Below, in pieces: positions 7,310-10,031 of a stretch of 10,031 bases of DNA. Numbering within the stretch: position 1 is the first letter of the stretch; each line of letters starts with the position of its first letter. The DNA lies in the NCBI GenBank assembly GCA_025923175.1, contig JAICGL010000095.1, forward strand, positions 1 to 10,031, given 5' to 3'. The notes beneath the pieces are model-generated. The model saw nothing but the letters and a program-made list of their open reading frames with translations, did no database searches and had not been told where the DNA came from. The position numbers were made by a program, and so were the translations under genes. The stretch is from Acidimicrobiia bacterium. GTDB taxonomy: Bacteria; Actinomycetota; Acidimicrobiia; IMCC26256; BP-133.

Positions 7310-8958
7310 CGCACCAGCTCCCCGTCCGCGCTGAGCCGGCGCCGCATTCGGACCTCGGTGCCCGACGGCGACGGCGTGACTTCGAACTCGTCGACATAGG
7401 CCTCGATGATCGGCAGGCCCCGGCCGCCGACATCGCCGCGCCGCTCGCGCCATGTGCCCTGGTCGTGGACACGGATCTCCACGCCGTCCTCGACGATCGT
7501 CGCCTCGATCTCGAACTCGGTCCGCAGCGGCCCGCTGGCGTGGCGGATGGCGTTGGTGCAGGCCTCACCGCAGGCGGTGAGGACCTCATACGCCTCCAGT
7601 TCGGAGGCCCCGGCCCGCATCAGCCACCGTCGCAGCGTGGCCCGCAACGGCGCGAGCGAGCCGGGCTGGGCCGGCACTGTGAGGTGCAGTCGATCCCCGA
7701 GCGGCATCAACTGCACGGCCAGCAGGGCCACGTCGTCATCGCACGGCATGGTTCCGACGACGCGGCGCATGACGTGGGAGCAGAACGCCTCGAGGTCGTC
7801 CGGGCCCTCGATGGCGGCGTGGCGCAGCCGGGACAGTCCCTCGTCCAGCGGAGTCGTCCGGTTCTCGACGAGGCCGTCGGTGTAGAGAAGGAGAGTCATC
7901 CCGGGGCTGAGCTGAGCCGTGGTCTCCGTGTAGCGGGCCGTCGGCAGCGACCCCACCGGGGGGCCGTTCCCGCCCTCGAGGAAGCGGGCTTCGTTCGCGG
8001 ACGTGATGATGAGCGGCGGCGGGTGACCGGCGTTGACGAAGCAGAACTTGCCGGTCTCGGCGTCGAGCACGCCGAAGATCAACGTCGCCATGTAGTCGGA
8101 GCTGCCGTCGAGGAGGAGGCCGTTGACGCGGTCGATGATCTCGGCCGGCGACCGGCCCTCGAAGGCATAGGCCCGCACGGCGTTGCGGAGCTGGCCCATG
8201 AGCGCCGCCGCCCGCTCGCCCCGGCCGACGACGTCACCGAGGGCCAGGCCGATGCCCGCTCCCGGAAGCTGGATGACGTCGTACCAGTCGCCGCCGATGT
8301 CGATGTCGGGCCCACCGGGGACGTACCGGGCGGCCGTGGTGAGCCCCGGGATCTCCGGCAGTCGTTCTGGGAGCAGGCTCTGCTGCAGCGTCTCCGACAC
8401 CGTCCGCTGCCGGGCGAAGAGGCGAGCGTTCTCGACAGCGATGGATGCCCGGCGGGCCAACTCCTCGGCCAGGTCGACGGTCGCTGGCCCTGCCCAGGGA
8501 CTGGTCTGGACCAGCCACAGGACGCCGAGCCCCCCGGGCCGGCCTTTCAACGGCACCACGACGGCCGAATAGTCCGCCTCGTTGATCACCTGGGGACTGC
8601 GTGAGCTGAGCGCCTCCCGGGCAGTGTTCTCGTGCAGTTTGGCCGGCGGGCGCAGCGCCTCGAGGCCGGCGGCCCACGCCTCGTGGGCGGGGGAAACGGC
8701 GGTCGCCGCCCGCCGGATCGAGCCGTCGGGCTCGATCAGGTCGATCAGGCAGGCGTCGGCGAAGGCGGGAGCGACCAGACGGGCGAGGTCGTGGAGGACG
8801 ACGTTGAGGTCGAACGACGACGTGAGCGCCTTGGTGGCGTCGGCGAACAGCGCCAGGCGGGCGCCGGCGGCCTCAGCCGCCTGCCGCGCAGCCCGCTCTC
8901 GTTCAAAGGTTTGCCGCGGCACGGGCAGGGCCGCACGGAACCACTTCATCAACGACAC
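7306..8958 (-). CDS. GAF-SpoIIE/PP2C phosphatase with C-terminal RsbW-like HATPase domain
   Basis: Cytoplasmic regulator of about 550 residues for partner switching. Domains: a short helical N-terminus (about 15-40), a GAF-like sensor (about 35-175), a linker with QSLLPERLP (from about 193) that introduces the SpoIIE/PP2C phosphatase (about 195-415), and an RsbW-type ATP-binding domain (about 425-545). Phosphatase metal residues are visible: GGDWYD (D224, D227), GDVVGRG (D242) and the terminal DDD at 407-409. The ATPase has the N box with E465 and N469 (GEACTNAIRHA), DQG (D499, G501) and the GGRGLPI loop. I chose GTG 8958 because AGGGTAGG lies 9 bases upstream; the ATG at 8949 is 9 bases further in and has no good ribosome site. 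A GTG at 9051 opens the frame further, but that extension crosses the ilvB promoter and looks non-coding. Its TGA overlaps the STAS start. Whether the ATPase domain really phosphorylates the STAS protein is inference. Confidence 0.9.
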   Translation of the reverse strand: MSLMKWFRAALPVPRQTFERERAARQAAEAAGARLALFADATKALTSSFDLNVVLHDLARLVAPAFADACLIDLIEPDGSIRRAATAVSPAHEAWAAGLEALRPPAKLHENTAREALSSRSPQVINEADYSAVVVPLKGRPGGLGVLWLVQTSPWAGPATVDLAEELARRASIAVENARLFARQRTVSETLQQSLLPERLPEIPGLTTAARYVPGGPDIDIGGDWYDVIQLPGAGIGLALGDVVGRGERAAALMGQLRNAVRAYAFEGRSPAEIIDRVNGLLLDGSSDYMATLIFGVLDAETGKFCFVNAGHPPPLIITSANEARFLEGGNGPPVGSLPTARYTETTAQLSPGMTLLLYTDGLVENRTTPLDEGLSRLRHAAIEGPDDLEAFCSHVMRRVVGTMPCDDDVALLAVQLMPLGDRLHLTVPAQPGSLAPLRATLRRWLMRAGASELEAYEVLTACGEACTNAIRHASGPLRTEFEIEATIVEDGVEIRVHDQGTWRERRGDVGGRGLPIIEAYVDEFEVTPSPSGTEVRMRRRLSADGELVR

Positions 8959-8968
8959 TGGCGGCGAC

Positions 8969-8994
8969 CTACCCTCGCCCCAGGATCTGGAAAC
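8969..8994 (-). promoter_or_regulatory. Possible sigma-B/sigma-F type promoter of the phosphatase-STAS pair
   Basis: On the minus strand GTTT (8994-8991) is followed by 16 bases and then GGGTAG (8974-8969), close to the GTTT...GGGTA(T) pattern known for sigma-B/sigma-F family promoters. Transcription would start near 8962, only a few bases before GTG 8958 or about 12 before ATG 8949. The GGGTAG also serves as the best ribosome-site candidate for GTG 8958, so both readings cannot be fully right at once. This is a pattern match only. Confidence 0.35.
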
Positions 8995-9021
8995 GGGGAC
9001 TCGGACATCTCGATTTGCCAG

Positions 9022-9052
9022 TTGCGGTATCGCGCATCCTCTGGCGTACACT
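9022..9052 (+). promoter_or_regulatory. Predicted promoter of the ilvB leader and operon
   Basis: TTGCGG at 9022-9027 and TACACT (TAnnnT) at 9047-9052 are spaced by 19 bases. The spacing is a little long, but the -10 element is good. The predicted start is 6-7 bases after the -10, at about 9059-9060, coinciding with the GTG of the leader peptide. Confidence 0.6.
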
Positions 9053-9059
9053 GTGGGCC

Positions 9060-9095
9060 GTGTTTCACACCGCCCTCATTCTCGTAGTTCCGTAG
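9060..9095 (+). CDS. Branched-chain amino acid leader peptide upstream of ilvB
   Basis: An 11-codon frame, GTG to TAG, encodes MFHTALILVVP. Five consecutive codons specify Leu, Ile, Leu, Val and Val, the end products of the pathway that IlvB starts. It lies after the predicted promoter and before a hairpin and terminator, in the right order for ribosome-mediated attenuation. There is no ribosome site before the GTG: the -10 element ends 7 bases upstream, so the mRNA probably starts at or next to this codon (a leaderless start, common in Actinomycetota). The peptide is expected to act only by where the ribosome stalls. Attenuation of ilvB by a short Ile/Leu/Val-rich leader is established in Corynebacterium and other actinobacteria. 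Confidence 0.82.
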   Translation: MFHTALILVVP

Positions 9096-9125
9096 CGCAC
9101 CGAGGCGCCCCCGCCTCGCTGCGCT
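9094..9125 (+). other. Hairpin over the leader-peptide stop codon (attenuator stem 1)
   Basis: AGCGCA (9094-9099) pairs with TGCGCT (9120-9125), and CGAGGCG (9101-9107) with CGCCTCG (9112-9118). They close a CCCC loop, with a single C/C mismatch between the two parts: 13 pairs in all. The 5' arm begins inside the leader TAG, so a ribosome finishing or stalled on the leader should block its formation. This is the place of the pause/protector stem in a classical attenuator. Confidence 0.75.
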
Positions 9126-9131
9126 CTCCGA

Positions 9132-9159
9132 CCCTCCGCACCTGTGCGGGGGGTTTTTT
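9132..9159 (+). terminator. Intrinsic terminator of the ilvB attenuator
   Basis: CCCTCCGCA (9132-9140), loop CCTG, and TGCGGGGGG (9145-9153) form a 9-bp stem with one U-G pair, directly followed by six T (9154-9159). It lies 63 bases before the ilvB start and after the leader peptide, so it should stop transcription before the operon unless the leader ribosome stalls. CCCCCGC at 9108-9114, in the loop and 3' arm of the first hairpin, could instead pair with GCGGGGG at 9146-9152 and disrupt it. I found no strong partner for the terminator's 5' arm. Confidence 0.85.
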
Positions 9160-9164
9160 AGTCC

Positions 9165-9179
9165 CGGGGGACACCCCCG
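9165..9179 (+). other. Small GC hairpin between attenuator and ilvB
   Basis: CGGGGG (9165-9170) and CCCCCG (9174-9179) can pair around a 3-base ACA loop. It follows the U tract by 5 bases and precedes the ilvB ribosome site by about 30. It could stabilise the read-through mRNA 5' end or offer alternative partners for the terminator arms; no role is shown. Confidence 0.35.
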
Positions 9180-9221
9180 TACACCCGGGTCCAATGCTTA
9201 CAAACCCCGAAGGGACGGACG

Positions 9222-10031
9222 ATGCAGCTGACCGGCGCCCAGGCGCTCATCAAGAGCCTGGAGATGGAAGGGACCGAGGTCATGTTCGGCCTCCCCGGCG
9301 GGGCAATCCTGCCCGTCTACGACCCGCTCCTCGAGTCGACCATCCGCCACATCCTGGTTCGCCACGAGCAGGGCGCCGGTCACATGGCCGAGGGGTACGC
9401 CCACGCCACCGGCCGTCCGGGGGTGGCCATGGTGACGAGCGGCCCGGCGGCCACCAACATCGTCACGCCGCTGTGTGACGCCATGCTCGATTCCATCCCG
9501 CTGGTCGTCGTCACCGGCCAGGTGCCGCTCTCGGCCATCGGCTCCGACGCCTTCCAGGAGTGCGACACGACCGGCATCACCATGCCGGTCACCAAGCACA
9601 ACTGGCTCATCCAGAGCGCCGCCGACATCCCGACGGTGGTCCGGGAGGCGTTCCACGTGGCCACGACCGGCCGGCCCGGGCCCGTCCTCATCGACATCCC
9701 CAAGGACGTCAGCAACCAGACGATGGACTGGTACTGGCCCGACTCGGTCGACCTGCCCGGCTTCCGGGCCCCGCAGCCGCCCGACCCCGGCCTCGCCCGG
9801 GAGGCGGCCCGGCTGATCCTGGCCGCCGAGCGGCCCGTCATCTACGCCGGCGGCGGCATCCTCAAGGCCCGGGCCGCCGAGGCGCTGCGCCGCCTCGCCG
9901 AGCTGACCGACATCCACGTCGTCACCACGCTGATGGCCCGGGGGGCCTTCCCCGACGGGCACCCGCTGGCGCTCGGCATGCCCGGCATGCACGGCAACGA
10001 CACCGCCGTCACGGCCATGCAGCGCTCCGAC
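9222..10031 (+). CDS. ilvB: Acetolactate synthase large subunit (3' end cut by window edge)
   Basis: First 270 residues of the ThDP-dependent enzyme that makes 2-acetolactate (or 2-aceto-2-hydroxybutyrate) in the first shared step of valine, leucine and isoleucine synthesis; the full enzyme is usually about 570-620 residues. The start is ATG 9222 with GAAGGGA at 9209-9215, six bases upstream. Visible marks are FGLPGGAILPVYD, the cofactor-activating Glu49 in RHEQGAGHMAEGYA, then TSGPAATNIVTP, VVVTGQVP, IGSDAFQE and GRPGPVLIDIPKDV, and the start of the middle domain (IYAGGGILKARA). The usual GPGATN motif reads GPAATN here (Ala76). There is no N-terminal extension. The leader and terminator before it indicate control by branched-chain amino acid supply. 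The small subunit ilvN and ilvC, usual next genes, would lie beyond the right edge. Confidence 0.96.
   Translation, partial: MQLTGAQALIKSLEMEGTEVMFGLPGGAILPVYDPLLESTIRHILVRHEQGAGHMAEGYAHATGRPGVAMVTSGPAATNIVTPLCDAMLDSIPLVVVTGQVPLSAIGSDAFQECDTTGITMPVTKHNWLIQSAADIPTVVREAFHVATTGRPGPVLIDIPKDVSNQTMDWYWPDSVDLPGFRAPQPPDPGLAREAARLILAAERPVIYAGGGILKARAAEALRRLAELTDIHVVTTLMARGAFPDGHPLALGMPGMHGNDTAVTAMQRSD

Noticed and set aside
4023..7589. Minus-strand open frame of 1188 codons spanning the phosphoesterase, hydrolase and STAS genes
   Set aside because: It lies opposite two well-supported genes and out of frame with the third. The His/Arg/Gly-rich repeats it shows are the antisense image of the GYW array.
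7465..8604. Plus-strand open frame of 379 codons opposite the phosphatase gene
   Set aside because: The minus strand here carries intact PP2C and HATPase motifs; this frame has biased composition and no domain.
8959..9051. N-terminal extension of the phosphatase from GTG 9051
   Set aside because: There is no ribosome site before it, the 31-34 extra residues are unlike the family, and the stretch overlaps both predicted promoters.
9060..9221. T-box or riboswitch in the ilvB leader
   Set aside because: There is no T-box TGGNACCGCG-like sequence or specifier-loop layout, and the short LILVV frame plus terminator explains the region better.
8582..9478. Plus-strand open frame of 298 codons running across the intergenic region into ilvB
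   Set aside because: It crosses the phosphatase start, the ilvB promoter and terminator, and reads ilvB in the wrong frame.

Overview
The window is high-GC and nearly fully coding. Its codon use (third positions almost always G or C), a large NAD-type glutamate dehydrogenase, a GAF/PP2C/kinase stress regulator, tandem GYW-type extracellular repeats and an attenuated ilvB operon all suggest an actinobacterium. The GYW repeats make me lean towards Acidimicrobiia, but this is an impression from the proteins and not a phylogenetic result.

Layout. Bases 2-3994 (+) hold the C-terminal 1330 residues of a large NAD-dependent glutamate dehydrogenase whose start lies off the left edge. Bases 4089-5891 (+) encode a secreted protein with six GYW repeats (possibly a propeller), a Pro-rich linker and a calcineurin-like metallophosphoesterase. 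Bases 5946-6947 (+) encode a secreted alpha/beta hydrolase. It meets a leftward pair head-on: the stop codons of the hydrolase and of the last leftward gene share the tetranucleotide CTAG. The leftward pair is a GAF-SpoIIE/PP2C-HATPase protein (8958-7306) followed by a STAS anti-anti-sigma factor (7309-6944), joined by an ATGA overlap. To the right, 9222-10031 (+) is the N-terminal 270 residues of the acetolactate synthase large subunit IlvB, cut by the right edge.

The divergent intergenic region (8959-9221) is the most information-rich part. On the + strand it carries a plausible promoter, an 11-codon leader peptide (MFHTALILVVP) rich in Leu, Ile and Val whose GTG lies about where transcription should start, a strong hairpin over the leader stop, and a textbook terminator with a U tract ahead of ilvB. 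This is a transcription attenuator responding to branched-chain amino acids, apparently in leaderless form. On the - strand, a GTTT-N16-GGGTAG match to sigma-B/sigma-F type promoters lies just before the phosphatase gene, which could mean the partner-switching module is controlled by the kind of sigma factor it regulates.

Functionally there are three themes: nitrogen and amino-acid metabolism (glutamate dehydrogenase, IlvB), secreted hydrolases, and a partner-switching signalling pair. No sigma factor is visible, so the target of the pair is outside the window. I saw no tRNA, rRNA, CRISPR array, insertion sequence or phage gene. No gap over about 265 bases lacks a gene, and the only gaps of note are 3995-4088, 5892-5945 and 8959-9221.
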